Shown here one piece after another: positions 48,001-58,298 of a DNA stretch of 64,000 bases. The stretch lies in contig CM055101.1 in NCBI GenBank assembly GCA_029204225.1, forward strand, positions 58,996,094 to 59,060,093. Direction: 5' to 3'. Numbering within the stretch: the stretch's first letter is position 1; every line of letters starts with the position of its first letter. Both the position numbers and the translations under genes were made by a program. The notes below the pieces were generated by a model. The model had not been told where the DNA came from. It made no database searches and saw only the letters and a program-made list of their open reading frames with translations. The stretch is from Diphasiastrum complanatum (lineage: Eukaryota > Streptophyta > Lycopodiopsida > Lycopodiales > Lycopodiaceae).

Positions 48001-49577
48001 GGGAGACGGATCTTGATAACCTGCTTCAGCAGCTTGATGTAAGTTACACTTTCACATCTTATCACTTTGGAAAATTCTTTTTGTGCACGCTACTTGATGT
48101 AGATTAAAATGTTCGTGTTGTGCTGGCAGGCTCAAGAATTGGAGGAGGCAAAGGAAGAGGAATATGAGAATCGTCACATGGCTAAAGAAGGTGCTGCAAT
48201 CTTCAAGCGAGCAACTTCAAAGGCAGTCAAGAAAGATACCAAAAACAAAGTAACAGATGGACAAAAAGTCGAAACTTACAGGGTGCAAGAATTGGAAGAG
48301 GCAAAGGAAGAGGAATATGAGAGTCGTCACATGGCTAAAGAAGGTGCTGCAATCTTCAAACGAGCAACTTCAAAGGCAGTAACGAAAGATACCAAAAACA
48401 AAGTAACAGATGGACAAAAAGTCGAAACTCACAGGGCACAAAATGGAGGAGCAAAAAGTAAGAGGATCTCTATATCTTCTTGCAAGGCAAAACAATACAC
48501 CAGTATTTTATGTCATGATTCTTCGATAAATTCTCATCTTTAAGAGTCTGAGTCAGATCAACCTATCACCTTTCTATGGGGAAAGTTCCAACTGCATTAA
48601 AATGTTAACACTTCCGTTTGATTGCTTGCAGAACAAACTGTAGAACAATCACAAAAGGTCCAAGGAAAACCAGCTGCCAAAAAAGTGACACCTCCTGTAG
48701 TAAGCTCCAGTCAAGATCCAAGTTTTTGGTGCATTATGATGCTTGCTTGCCATCATAGTCGACTGATCGATAAACTAGCCATTGTTTTAGAGTTTAGGGT
48801 TAGTTGAGTGAGGTTTTCTGTTTGCATGCTCAAACTTCGAAGCCTCCTCGACTTACAAATGCCCTTTTGCAGGATTTGGATAGTGAGGACGAGGAACTTA
48901 ACAGTAGTCTGCGACACAGATTGGCTGCATACGCTACTAATCAAGCTGATAGCACGGGTAAGTATCATAGTTGGTGAGAGCATAATCTTTCACGCCCCTC
49001 AATCCAAATTTTGTTTAGCTCAACGCTAACATTGTCATGATCCATGCGCGCAGGTTCTACCCCGAGCCAAGATAGTGGCCTCCAATTGGATAACCTGTCA
49101 GAATCCGATGCTGAAACTGAGAAGACAAAAAGGGCTGGCTCTCAAAAGGCATCAGTAACTCTGGGTGGTAAGCAGAAGCAGGCTAAGGCTGCTGCTGGTG
49201 CAGCCAAAAAGCGATTAGTCCCCAAGCATTCTATGGCGTCCAAGATAAAAGTGAAAGGAGCGGCCACAGCAGCAGTTAATGCTAGTAAATCTGAAGATTC
49301 GCCAGGACACAAATCTCCCGACAAGAAAGTCCGCAGGATGCGACCCTCCCCATTTCACAAAAAAAGTGGCTCTCGCATATCGAAGCTCATCAAAAGCACC
49401 ACCACCAGCAAAGAAGAAGATTCACCACCAGCAGCACCAGCAGAAGTAGCAGCACGACCCAAGAGGACAAATCGCCCTGTTATACATTATATTGAGAGTG
49501 GCAGCGAGGATGCAAAGGAAGAGAGCGAGAGTGAGGAATCCGAAGATTTTGATCTCGATGAGGATGACGATGAATGA
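42089..49577 (+). CDS. TOP2: DNA topoisomerase II (eukaryotic type IIA), 21 coding exons
   Basis: ATP-dependent nuclear enzyme that passes one DNA duplex through another to decatenate and relax DNA. Exons by GT-AG: 42089-42736, 42860-43152, 43288-43354, 43478-43748, 43870-44069, 44207-44416, 44528-44641, 44810-44920, 45260-45424, 45530-45715, 45920-46075, 46181-46314, 46443-46611, 46746-46934, 47064-47250, 47421-47470, 47610-48038, 48130-48457, 48632-48699, 48873-48957, 49054-49577. They total 4584 nt: 1527 residues, no stop. GHKL ATPase: NAADNK ~115, GGRNGYGAK ~184. [15 protein letters not shown] ~485, DQDHDG 562-567. Active-site Tyr 817 in SARYVFT. The tail is Lys/Ser-rich with an acidic end. 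An in-frame Met 57 bases upstream is an alternative start. A 51-residue duplication makes it longer than the ~1470 residues usual in plants. Splice sites are predicted, not confirmed by RNA. Confidence 0.95.
48133..48438 (+). repeat. 153-bp in-frame tandem duplication in the topoisomerase gene
   Basis: 48,133-48,285 and 48,286-48,438 are near-identical copies inside exon 18, encoding residues 1195-1245 and 1246-1296. Each starts [12 protein letters not shown] and includes [15 protein letters not shown]. The length is exactly 51 codons, so the frame is kept. The segment falls where the coiled-coil/linker of the core enzyme passes into the variable C-terminal domain. Confidence 0.93.
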
Positions 49578-50020
49578 AGAGATGGATGGAAGAGCAGCAC
49601 TTTAGATATTTTAATAAGGGAAAAAGTAAAGATCCAATGGAACTGTAGTAGTTTGGTTTCAAGTAAGAGACAACTGATGACACTGATCAACGTATAGGAG
49701 TAGCTAAACACATTGAGTAGTAGCATAGTCATCATTTTACAGCAACTGTTGAAATGATCAAGCTAATCTAATCTGATCTACAAACAATTTGCAGCCCCAT
49801 TTTTCAGTCTTTGACCAATTTATTATGTACTTTAAATTGTTTGTTTGAACCATCACTATGTGGGTTCCATGATAGCAATTGTAAATGGCAGATCACAAGT
49901 TAAAAGCTCCAGATGCCCTCAAGGTGGTGAGTTTGGTTAGGTAGGACTTTGCCTTATTTCTAATCTGCTGCACAAAATTGACATATAAGGGAACTTCAAA
50001 AGCTCAAGATCATCACAAAA
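49578..50020. other. 3' flank of the topoisomerase gene
   Basis: Presumed 3' UTR and flank, AT-rich; AATAAG near 49,612 is a weak poly(A) signal candidate. No other feature. Confidence 0.5.
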
Positions 50021-50397
50021 AGGGAAGGACTCCCATTTCATGTACATTTTCAAACTATACACATCTAAAAAAGATTGCACCCAAGAAAACTACCTTATAA
50101 CCATTAGAAGAAAGAAAGCAGATTGGTGGTTTCAGCTAAATTGTGAATTGGGTTTAAGTCTAAATTTAATGTAATCCCTTCTCTATACATGAAAAGGGAA
50201 GGACTCCCAATTCATGTACATTCACACTATACCCATCTAAAAAAAATTGCACCCAAGAAACTACCTTATAACCATTAGAAGAAAGAAAGTAGAACGGTGG
50301 TTTTAGCTAAATTGTAAATTGGGTTTTTAAGTCAAAATTTAATGTAACTCTATACATGAAAAGGGAAGGACTCCCATTTCATGTACATTCACACATG
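50021..50397. repeat. ~170-bp tandem repeat, 2.2 copies
   Basis: AGGGAAGGACTCCC begins at 50,021, 50,195 and 50,362, giving spacings of 174 and 167 bp. Copies share ACCTTATAACCATTAGAAG and neighbouring words. Noncoding. Confidence 0.85.
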
Positions 50398-50890
50398 GTT
50401 TCATAAAGGCTTCAAGGAAAAGCATTTTGTTTTTGAGAAATTTCACCAACCATTCATTACCTCTTTTCCAAATCTTGAGAAAATATAAAGAATTTTGCAA
50501 TTTTTTTTTTCATGCACGTCTACAAAATACTTTAGCCAATCCATCCTTTGCAAACATTGAATCGTTTCGTTGACGTTCACGTGCGAGTACTTGAACTGCA
50601 AATCCGCCTCACAGATTATGTAGTCCTCTTTGTTTGATGGTATCAGCCTTCAAAAGAAAGGTTCCTTCTCGAGCCACCCAGCTCCTTGTATCACAAGCGA
50701 TCATGCAAACCAGGCAAAGCACGAGTACTAAGACTCATCACGAATACATACAAGTAAGACACTCAGGCAGGTTTACTAACAAGTAACAAAGACAAGGTCC
50801 CCCTTTGAGATGGTCCTGCCAACGGACCTTTGTCTGGCCATGCCCATACAAATCGATCACAGAATTAGCCCACATAGGACATCCCTCCAA
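50398..50890. other. Spacer
   Basis: No gene or clear repeat. GC content rises toward the tandem array that follows. Confidence 0.4.
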
Positions 50891-50896
50891 CTATCC

Positions 50897-51680
50897 GTGC
50901 TTTCACCATTAAGCAGCACATTGCCTCAATCACGCCCCACCACTTTTTGGTCGATAGCCCTTATAGCTAAACGATCGGCAACTATCCTTGAATATACCAC
51001 CCCCGTGGACGCACCCGTGCTTTCACCGTTAGGCAGCACATTGCCTCATTAACGCTCCCACCAAATCTAGTCGATAGCCCTTAAAGCTAAACAATTGGCA
51101 GCATACCCCCCAATCGTGGACGCACCCGTGCTTTCACCGTTAAGCAGCACATTGCCTCAGTCACGCCCCACCACTTTTTGGTCGATAGCCCTTATAGCTA
51201 AACGATCGGCAACTATCCTTGAATATACCACCCCCGTGGACGCACCCGTGCTTTCACCGTTAGGCAGCACATTGCCTCAGTAACGCTCCCACCAAATCTA
51301 GTCGATAGCCCTTATAGCTAAACGATCGGCAACATACCACCCAAATCGTGGACACACCCGTGCTTTCACCGTTAGGCAGCACATTGCCTCAGTAACGCCC
51401 CCACCAAATTTGGTCGATAACCCTTATAGCTAAACGAACGGTGGCTATCGCGAATATGTCACTTCGCACCCCACAAGGCACAGACCGTGCTTACACCAAC
51501 CTAATGGCAGCACATTGCCTCATCTGTCCTACGTGCAGACGGGCCCAGGCCCGAACCGCGGAAACTGACCGTGCTTACACCTCAAGGGCAGCACCTTGAC
51601 TCATCAAGCCCCCGTTCTGCCGACCACCCCGATCGTGGATGCACCACCCATGCTTACACTGTGGGCAGCACCTTGCACAA
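50897..51680. repeat. Dimeric tandem array of ~115-bp monomers
   Basis: GTGCTTTCACC recurs at 50,897, 51,017, 51,128, 51,248 and 51,360, spacings 120, 111, 120 and 112 bp. Alternate monomers share differences (CACTTTTTGGTCG in one, CAAATCTAGTCG in the other), so the real period is a ~231-bp dimer. Shorter, degenerate monomers (GTGCTTACAC) continue to ~51,680. Reading frames across it are by-products of the period. Confidence 0.85.
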
Positions 51681-51747
51681 CAGTTGTCTTGATGAACCCC
51701 AAACAGTGGCCATTTTCGTGAGATCCGCATAGCTGATCGGCCAGTCG

Positions 51748-51759
51748 GCTCTGATACCA
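51748..51759 (-). other. Primer-binding site, minus strand
   Basis: Minus strand reads TGGTATCAGAGC, matching initiator tRNA-Met, two bases from an LTR-like edge. Downstream on the minus strand is the dimeric array, which would be the leader of this element. Confidence 0.75.
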
Positions 51760-51761
51760 CA

Positions 51762-52496
51762 TGTAGCGCAGGCATCCCAAAGGGAAGCGAGAACCACGAC
51801 TTAGCTTCCCACCCTTCAACTCTTGCCATCCAAACCCACTTGACATACAAGCAGCCAACTCGCCAACAACGATCAGACTTAACCAACTTGAAGTTTCGAA
51901 AACCAACATTGAGATCCAACCTGGCGCCATGCCAGATCAGGGGTCCCGATGTGGGTGACTTCCCTCCAAGCAAGCCGCCCGACATACATAAAACTTAACC
52001 AACTTGAAGCTTCGTTACAAACGAGTAACATCCATTCCAAGCAAGCGGTTTGACTTACATCAGACTTAACCAATTGAAAGCTTCGTCACGAGCGCTGGAA
52101 GCCAACCTGGCGCCACGCTAGACTGGACAGCCATAAACAGGTAACTTCCACCCAAGCAAGCCATCCAACTCAGCCGACAGGTTAGAGCCGGTTCCCCAAG
52201 AGCTTAACCCATTCACGTTCATGCAAGGAACACTCAGAACCACAAGCCGCGACAGATATGGAGACAACCAATTCTTGGACCAAATGGTCCCGACAGCATA
52301 CCGCTAGTGCCACGGACCGAATGGTCCCGACGACATACCGCTAGCATCCCGGGATACGACCCTCAGCTAGTCTCCGGGGCGCTAGCATGCCAAGGCGAGA
52401 GCCATGACAACATTCCAGCAAGGGAGATTGAGACTTGGTTGGAGCTCGCCCTGAGTCGCAACCCGCACTCCCCTATAGTATTGGTGGGATTCGGCA
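51762..52496 (-). mobile_element. Probable LTR, minus strand
   Basis: Plus-strand edges TGTAGCGC and TTCGGCA give a TG...CA element of 735 bp. A minus-strand purine tract (ATGAGGGGGG) abuts the outer edge at 52,497-52,506 and a primer site abuts the inner edge. Internal short repeats include CTTAACCAACTTGAAGCTTCG, three times. No coding sequence recognised. Confidence 0.5.
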
Positions 52497-52934
52497 CCCC
52501 CCCTCATAGCAAGCACTCTACCTAGGCTGGTAAAGCAGGTTTTTTCTCTCTCTAGAAAGTCATTTTCTCTCTCTAGATTTTATTGATCTCCAGACTTCCT
52601 TTAATCATGCCTAGATCGTGTGAGGTGATTGCACATCAATCTGAGCTCTCTGGACTTCGCTAGAACCGATCAAAGATTTTCAGCCATAGGAACTTGGCGC
52701 CGGCTGGATTCTGGTCGTAGTGGCACCGCGAGCAGCAGGGGCGTTGCTGGCGCCAGTGGCGCCGGAAGTAAAGCTTATAAAGATAGCTTTACAACACCCT
52801 CGGGCCTTCCACGACGTAATGCTCAAGTGTGAGGGTGGAGATAGAAAGTGCATTTTGGAGAGAGAAAGCACATTCTAGGGAGAAAATAACATACTTAGGA
52901 GAAGAGAAAAATGTATATGTATATTCTACTCTTG

Positions 52935-53115
52935 CTCACTTCAAGAATACACACAAAATCTGAGCACATGGCATTACATCATGTGAAGACATCCTAGAAT
53001 ACACAGAAGGTGTCCTAGAATACACACAAAACTCGAGCACCTTGCATTACGTCATGTGAAGGTACCCTAGAATACACACAAAACCTCAACATCTGGCATT
53101 ACATGGGGTGAAAGG
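52935..53115. repeat. ~50-60-bp degenerate tandem repeat
   Basis: Words CCTAGAATACACACAAAA and GCATTAC(A/G)TCATGTGAAG recur three to four times. Noncoding. Confidence 0.7.
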
Positions 53116-53391
53116 CCCCGGTCCAAGAGCCTTCCATGCAGGGAGGGCCCCTTCTCTTGTCAACAAAAGTAGAAGCCTCACATTGATCTTGCCCTTTAGG
53201 CCACTTGCCTTTGCCTTTGCCCCCATTGAGAACATAGCCTCCACCTCTCCAACTTGAGAAATAGAAGTAGATCCTCCTCTTGATAGAAGCCTAAACTCCT
53301 CATTCACCAAGATCTCTTGAAAATCCACCATACTTGCCAAATTCTTTTGAATAGAAAAACTTTGAACAAGATTAGCATGACCATCCAACAA
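53086..53391 (-). pseudogene. Possible Ty1/copia gag fragment
   Basis: A 101-codon frame starting MLDGHANLVQSFSIQKN with EEFRLLSRGG resembles the C-terminal part of copia gag, where a QxxL...LVNEE pattern precedes a basic stretch. It lies on the opposite strand from the protease fragment beside it, so they are not one gene. Weak evidence. Confidence 0.3.
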
Positions 53392-53428
53392 GCCATTAAG
53401 AACAACTTGAACAAGTTTTACTTTCTTA

Positions 53429-53998
53429 ATGCTTTCATCAATACATGCTAACTCATCATTGAATGCCCATCAAGGAGCATCCGGCGACAGTTCCTGGTTC
53501 CTGGATTCCGGATCCACTCAGCACATGACTAGCCTTATTGGCTGTTTCGAGTCCTATACACCTTACAGCACCCAGAAATATGTTCACTTTGGTGACAATA
53601 GCACACAAGCTATTAAAGGTGAAGGCACTATAAGATTAAGCTATGCAAATGATCAGTCTAAGCTACTCTCTAGAGTCATGTATGTACCAAATTTATCTAC
53701 GAATCTGCTCTCTGTAAGCAGAATCACAGATCTAGGACATAGAGTAAAATTCGAATGTGATCAGTGCAAAGTAGTTGATAGGACAAGCAAGATCTTAGCA
53801 CTCGGAAATAGACATGGATACTTGTATAAATTACGTCATTGCTTTTCTACCTCTAGTCAGGCTCTCAGTACTTCTATTCATGCAAATAAAGTTTTACTTT
53901 GGCATTATAGACTTGGTCATTCACGGTGTGAGGGTGAAGAGAGAACTTGCCTTGCGGAGAAAGAATGCACAATGCAAAATTGGAGAGAGAATGGCTGA
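53429..53998 (+). pseudogene. Ty1/copia protease and pre-integrase fragment
   Basis: SSWFLDSGSTQHMTS is the aspartic protease motif; VMYVPNLSTNLLSVSRITDLG and LLWHYRLGHS are the segment leading into integrase. The frame runs on into unrelated sequence after ~53,925 and integrase is absent. Close in sequence to the minus-strand relic at 40,937-41,302. Confidence 0.8.
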
Positions 53999-54149
53999 TT
54001 CACGAGAAGAGATAAAGGTGGATGCATATTCTAGCTTTGAATGCGAGTCTAGAATACAAACGAACGCTTATGTGGGCTGTCGGATGTCAAGCAGCATCAC
54101 GGGTTGCTCAACCAGTGAAGGGGTTTGCAAATTTTCCAAAATTTAGCAG

Positions 54150-54380
54150 CTGGAGACAATAGGTCACTCTCAAGGCGAAAGCATTATGTCACGGGTGGAG
54201 CTGGAGACAACAAGTCACACTCAAAGGGAAAGCATGATGTAGGGGGGTGGACATGGAAAGAGCCTCTAATAATCTGAGTCCAGGTCACTCTCAAGTCACT
54301 CTCAAAGGTGAAAGCATGATGTGTCTCTCATCACGGGGTGGACATGGAAAGAGCCTATAATAATCGAGTGTTAAACCCTA
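54150..54380. repeat. Short irregular tandem repeats
   Basis: GGTCACTCTCAA(A)GG(T)GAAAGCAT recurs three times and GGGTGGACATGGAAAGAGCCT twice. Probably the remains of an LTR or leader; the family is unknown. Confidence 0.6.
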
Positions 54381-54807
54381 ATATTTCATACGCATGCTTC
54401 AGGACGACACAGGGATTGCTAAACCCTTTGCTCCTTTCCGCGCTTTATGTGAACCTGATGCTGCTGATTCTGATCTGAAACAACCCTACGAAACATCTGT
54501 GCAGCCTGCATGTGCCTGAATCTAATCTGGTGCGCACTGCTACTGCTGTAATTTTTCTGACTTTTCTCTGGTACTCCGGGTACGCCCACGCCCTTGTTAT
54601 TGGCTTACTCTACTTCTATTGTTAATCCCATGTCTCAAACTTTGTAGGCCGGACTCTACGTCTTTCAGTGACATCCTTTTGGAAATTCTGATAATCGGCT
54701 GTCAGGTTTCTGAAGTAGAAATTCTTTGCTCGGTACGAAATTATTATTCACTTGCCCAGAGCATTCAGCTTCTAAAACGACACAGTAGGAGGCTTCTCTT
54801 GGACACC

Positions 54808-54884
54808 ATGGCTACTTTAAAAGCTCCAGCGTCGACACCGTCCAAGAAAAGAGCTGCCGCAGTGAACTCTCAGCCTTTTTCTAC
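54808..54884 (+). CDS. Possible first exon of an unrecognised gene
   Basis: ATG in a strong context (ACACCATGG) opens a 77-nt frame, MATLKAPASTPSKKRAAA..., ending at a GTAAGC donor. Ser/Thr-Pro and Lys-Lys-Arg content would suit the start of a nuclear protein. The transcript-like region before it is GC-balanced. No downstream exon could be recognised up to 57 kb, so it may be a gene fragment carried by a mobile element. No function assigned. Confidence 0.3.
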
Positions 54885-56975
54885 GTAAGCTTCTCTCTAT
54901 TTACCACTCCACTGAAAAATATAGGGTTTTGACTTTAGGTCCCATCTTGCTCGAGAATGGCTGCAATGTTAGTTTCAATATTGTGGTGATTCTTTTAAAG
55001 TTCATAGCTAATAGCTTGGCCGGGTCGACATCTGTGAACATAAAAGAGCAATGCTATCATATGGCAGACGATACAGCTGAAATTGCTGTCACTTTAGTTG
55101 TATTTATCCACCATTGCCACCATACACGACACGAGTAGATCTCAGATGTGGGTTATCCCATATGATTGTTATTGCCAAAGTTTGACGTGCCGTTACAGCT
55201 ACTCTGTAACATATAGGATTCTGAATTTTTTTTTTCTGTACCTACCAGGTTTTCTTGTGGCAGATTCTCCTTTTTGCAGATTATTTTGCTTAGTTCTGAA
55301 ATTTGCATATAGAGGTGTTGTAGTTCTTTGCCGACTGATTTTTTGTTTTCTAGGTTTTTCTTAGGATACGAAAAAGTTTTTCATGAGAATTATTGGTCTA
55401 CATTCGCTTAGTATATAAACCATATATTTGCCATTTAGGCAGCCATACTACTATATGTACGGATTCCCGTCCGAATGTGTACAATGACAATTATGGCTGT
55501 ATCTATTTATATATTAAAAGTGCTGGATTTCTCGCAATTCCTCCACATCTAATTCTCAATGCACTTCCTGCTGTCACATGCGAGATAGATCATTTTAGGT
55601 TCTTTATTGAGCTGTGTCAGGTGTTACAAAAATTAACTATCAATTAAAAAATAAGGCAATATTTGAAAATTTCACGTTCTTGAGGTGCAAAGATGTTGCA
55701 GTGAATGATGGATCAATTAGTCCAAAAATGTTATATGAGAGCATTGAAAAACTGCGATGGCTGTGATGATACTGTGAAAGGAATCATAAACCGCCTCTAG
55801 GCAAGCAAATTTGCATCATGGAGACAAGACACCATTATTGAATTTAATCTAGACTCATAGGCGACAAGTTTGAGTATAGCAGCCATGCAGAAACCTCTTC
55901 ATATCAGTTAACATATCATGAATCTCTATGGCTATGGAACGTGTCATACAAACATGGACATTCCGAACATCTAGATGTTTGGGAGCATTTTTTTTGGGCT
56001 ATCTTTGTCGAAATTGATACAATATATGACAAAGCCAAATCAGAGCATTACATACCGTCTCTTGTTGTGTGTATAGTAAGTTACTAATTTATTATCATAG
56101 CGCAAATTCTAAGTCCAATTGTTCTCTTCCTCCCTTTTTAAAATCTTATTGGTCACTCAAAGAAGGATCTTAGGCTTCGACCAGTTTCCTTAAGAACAAA
56201 TTTGATTGAAATGATGCCATTCCACCCCCATTTATGCTTTGAAATTAGCAAGTAAACAAGCATTACTCAACCATGGGCTTCTATAAAAATTTCATTTCTA
56301 AATCAAATTTGTTTGGTTCGCAATGGATGAGTCAGCTTAGACTAAGGCCAGTTCTATTTGGAATTTTGAGGTCCCAGGATGCGACATCTGTGCTTAATGG
56401 TATACCAACTAAAATAACTAGCCCATACTCCAATTTCTAACGGCTTCTCAATCACTTGGGTTTAACCTGGAAACCCACTTTTCTCGCAGACGCAAAAGCT
56501 GAAGCTCTTAAACCATTTGTTTGTGACTAGGCCATCATGTGCACATCCCTACATGAACATCGTAGACAGATGCAAGTTACCCAATACTATTCAATAAAAA
56601 CCGAATTTTATCAAATTCTGGTGTTGTAATTTGCCATCTACTTCAAAATGTGCTATGACAAAATGCCAATCACAATGCAAAGTTTGGTTAGATTCCAAGA
56701 ACGGACTAGCTATTCAGTACTACCAATATCTAGCCATTGCCATTTACTTCCCGTTGGTTCATGACATCGGGAAAAAAACGTTGCAAAATTTAATATATTC
56801 TCCCCCCCAAAAAAAATTGCTGCTTTCTAAAACTAAACTTGGCTTTTAAAAAAAAGCAAGTTAACAACCCCCCCCCCCCGGTTCTTTCTTCACTCCACGG
56901 GCTTCATTGTCCTTCTCGGGCCCCGATCTGCGTGGTCTCCACAACTTGGCTTCTGCTGGAAAACAGCAAACCCTC
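54885..56975. other. AT-rich spacer
   Basis: No conserved exon, RNA gene or known repeat found. If 54,808-54,884 is real, this would be its first intron. An 11-base C run lies at ~56,869-56,879. Confidence 0.4.

Positions 56976-56978
<3 letters not shown>

Positions 56979-57057
<79 letters not shown>
56979..57057. repeat. (AG)n microsatellite, about 39 units
   Basis: Uninterrupted AG dinucleotides. Arg-Glu and Ser-Leu frames through it are artefacts. Confidence 0.97.
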
Positions 57058-57061
<4 letters not shown>

Positions 57062-57224
57062 ATTAATGTCCTTGAATACCCTAAGGTACATAGGACTCAG
57101 AAAAGGTACATGTCAAGTGTGCACATAGGAGCTTAAAGCTCAATCATCTATAAAACAATAACTGCAAATACAATGCCTAAAGATGGCTGGCCCAGTCAGG
57201 GTCCAACAACCTAGAATCATATAT

Positions 57225-57450
57225 CATGATGCCTATCAGCCTGGAAGAAGTGGTGGATGGTATGCTGTGAAGGTGTCACTGGATGTGCCATGGACCTCTG
57301 CCGCCGGGTAGGTTGTCGGTGTCGTCTCTGCTGCCGTGTCCATCTGGGCCGTGGCCTAATAGATGACCGTCTCTCTGGCCGTCGACATGGTCTCTGCTGC
57401 CGATGTATGAAGGAATCTGGAATCTCGGCCTCTCCATCTGAATCATAGCC
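57225..57450 (-). pseudogene. LINE C-terminal tail, copy 1
   Basis: Minus-strand frame: acidic start (GYDSDGEAE), then HRQQRPCRRPERR and QQRRHRQ, then SQHTIHHFFQ. It aligns to 57,635-57,835 (shared HRxQRxR, RPxWxxQQ and FF ends). The final QHTIHHFF fits the PCNA-binding consensus Q-x-x-(I/L/M)-x-x-F-F. Confidence 0.45.
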
Positions 57451-57634
57451 TATGGATACCTCGGATGTACATATGAGACGAAAAAGTACATGTCAAGTGT
57501 GTGGTACAGTAGGAGCGTGTGAAACATCTTCGTAATAGAAAAGAAATGAAATGCCAATATACTATATTACGAACATGAAGTAGGTCTAAAAAGCAAGGGT
57601 CTAATACTGCCAATAGTATATAACCTTGTGCCAT

Positions 57635-57835
57635 CAAGTATCGCTGCTGTGGAAGAAAGATGTGATGGGTATAACGCCTGGAGGTGGTCTCGATAGATGT
57701 TGCTGACATCGCCAAGAAGGTCGTCTCTGAGTAGTGGCTCTACGGGCAACCTGAGTAGTGCGTCGTCTCTGGTCTCTGTGTAATAGAGAGTCACTGTCGT
57801 CGCCACTATCATCATCCATCCGTGATTTCCGGCGG
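57635..57835 (-). pseudogene. LINE C-terminal tail, copy 2
   Basis: Minus-strand frame MDDDSGDDSDSLLHRDQRRR..., Arg-rich centre and ending PITSFFHSSD. Flanking DNA is also shared with copy 1 (GTACATGTCAAGTGTG at 57,105 and 57,486), so this is a degenerate tandem duplication of about 380-405 bp. A related tail follows the zinc-finger segment at 61.5 kb. Confidence 0.45.
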
Positions 57836-57839
57836 GTTA

Positions 57840-58270
57840 AACCCGACTATTACAGGACTCATTTCTTGGAGATGAATGTCGTGGGATCCCAGTTCGACCA
57901 CGTTATTTACACTCTGGACTATCTAATGGCTTGAGATTCACATTAGGTCAGCCACGTGTCTCATCACATCAGCTTGAGATTGAGATTGGACATTTCCAGG
58001 GCATCTCACGTGAGGAGCGGATCTGCCAGTTATGCTTACTATCTGAGGTGGAGTCATAGGAGCACTTTTTGTTCAGATGCCCAATCTACTACGAGATTAG
58101 AGGGGGATACCACTGCCTCTTCAGAGAGACTCCTGTCACACTGCGGTCCCTTATAGCATATGATGACCCGAGATGTGTTGCACTTATGATCAGAGAGATG
58201 TTTTTACTACGCCAGGACCTACACCAACCATCTATTCACCTTGATATACAGCTCCAGATCACATCGTAAC
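57840..58270 (+). pseudogene. LINE zinc-knuckle region, inverted relative to neighbours
   Basis: Plus strand: ERICQLCLLSEVES, a stop, EHFLFRCPIYYEIRG, giving a C-x2-C...H-x4-C pattern typical of the segment after reverse transcriptase in some plant LINEs. The tails on its left and the reverse transcriptase on its right are both on the minus strand. A near-palindrome CGGGTTAAACCCG marks the left edge near 57,833. Confidence 0.6.
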
Positions 58271-58298
58271 CTTGCCATGTGCGGCGAAGGTATGCTCT

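Noticed and set aside
50810-51283. 80- and 62-codon frames with repeated peptide
   Set aside because: Both follow the period of the 231-bp dimer and contain no recognised domain.
50897-51470. Evenly spaced repeats as a possible CRISPR array
   Set aside because: The genome is eukaryotic, the whole monomer is repeated with no unique spacers, and there are no cas genes.
56839-57128. Arg-Glu and Ser-Leu repeat frames
   Set aside because: Translations of the (AG)n microsatellite.
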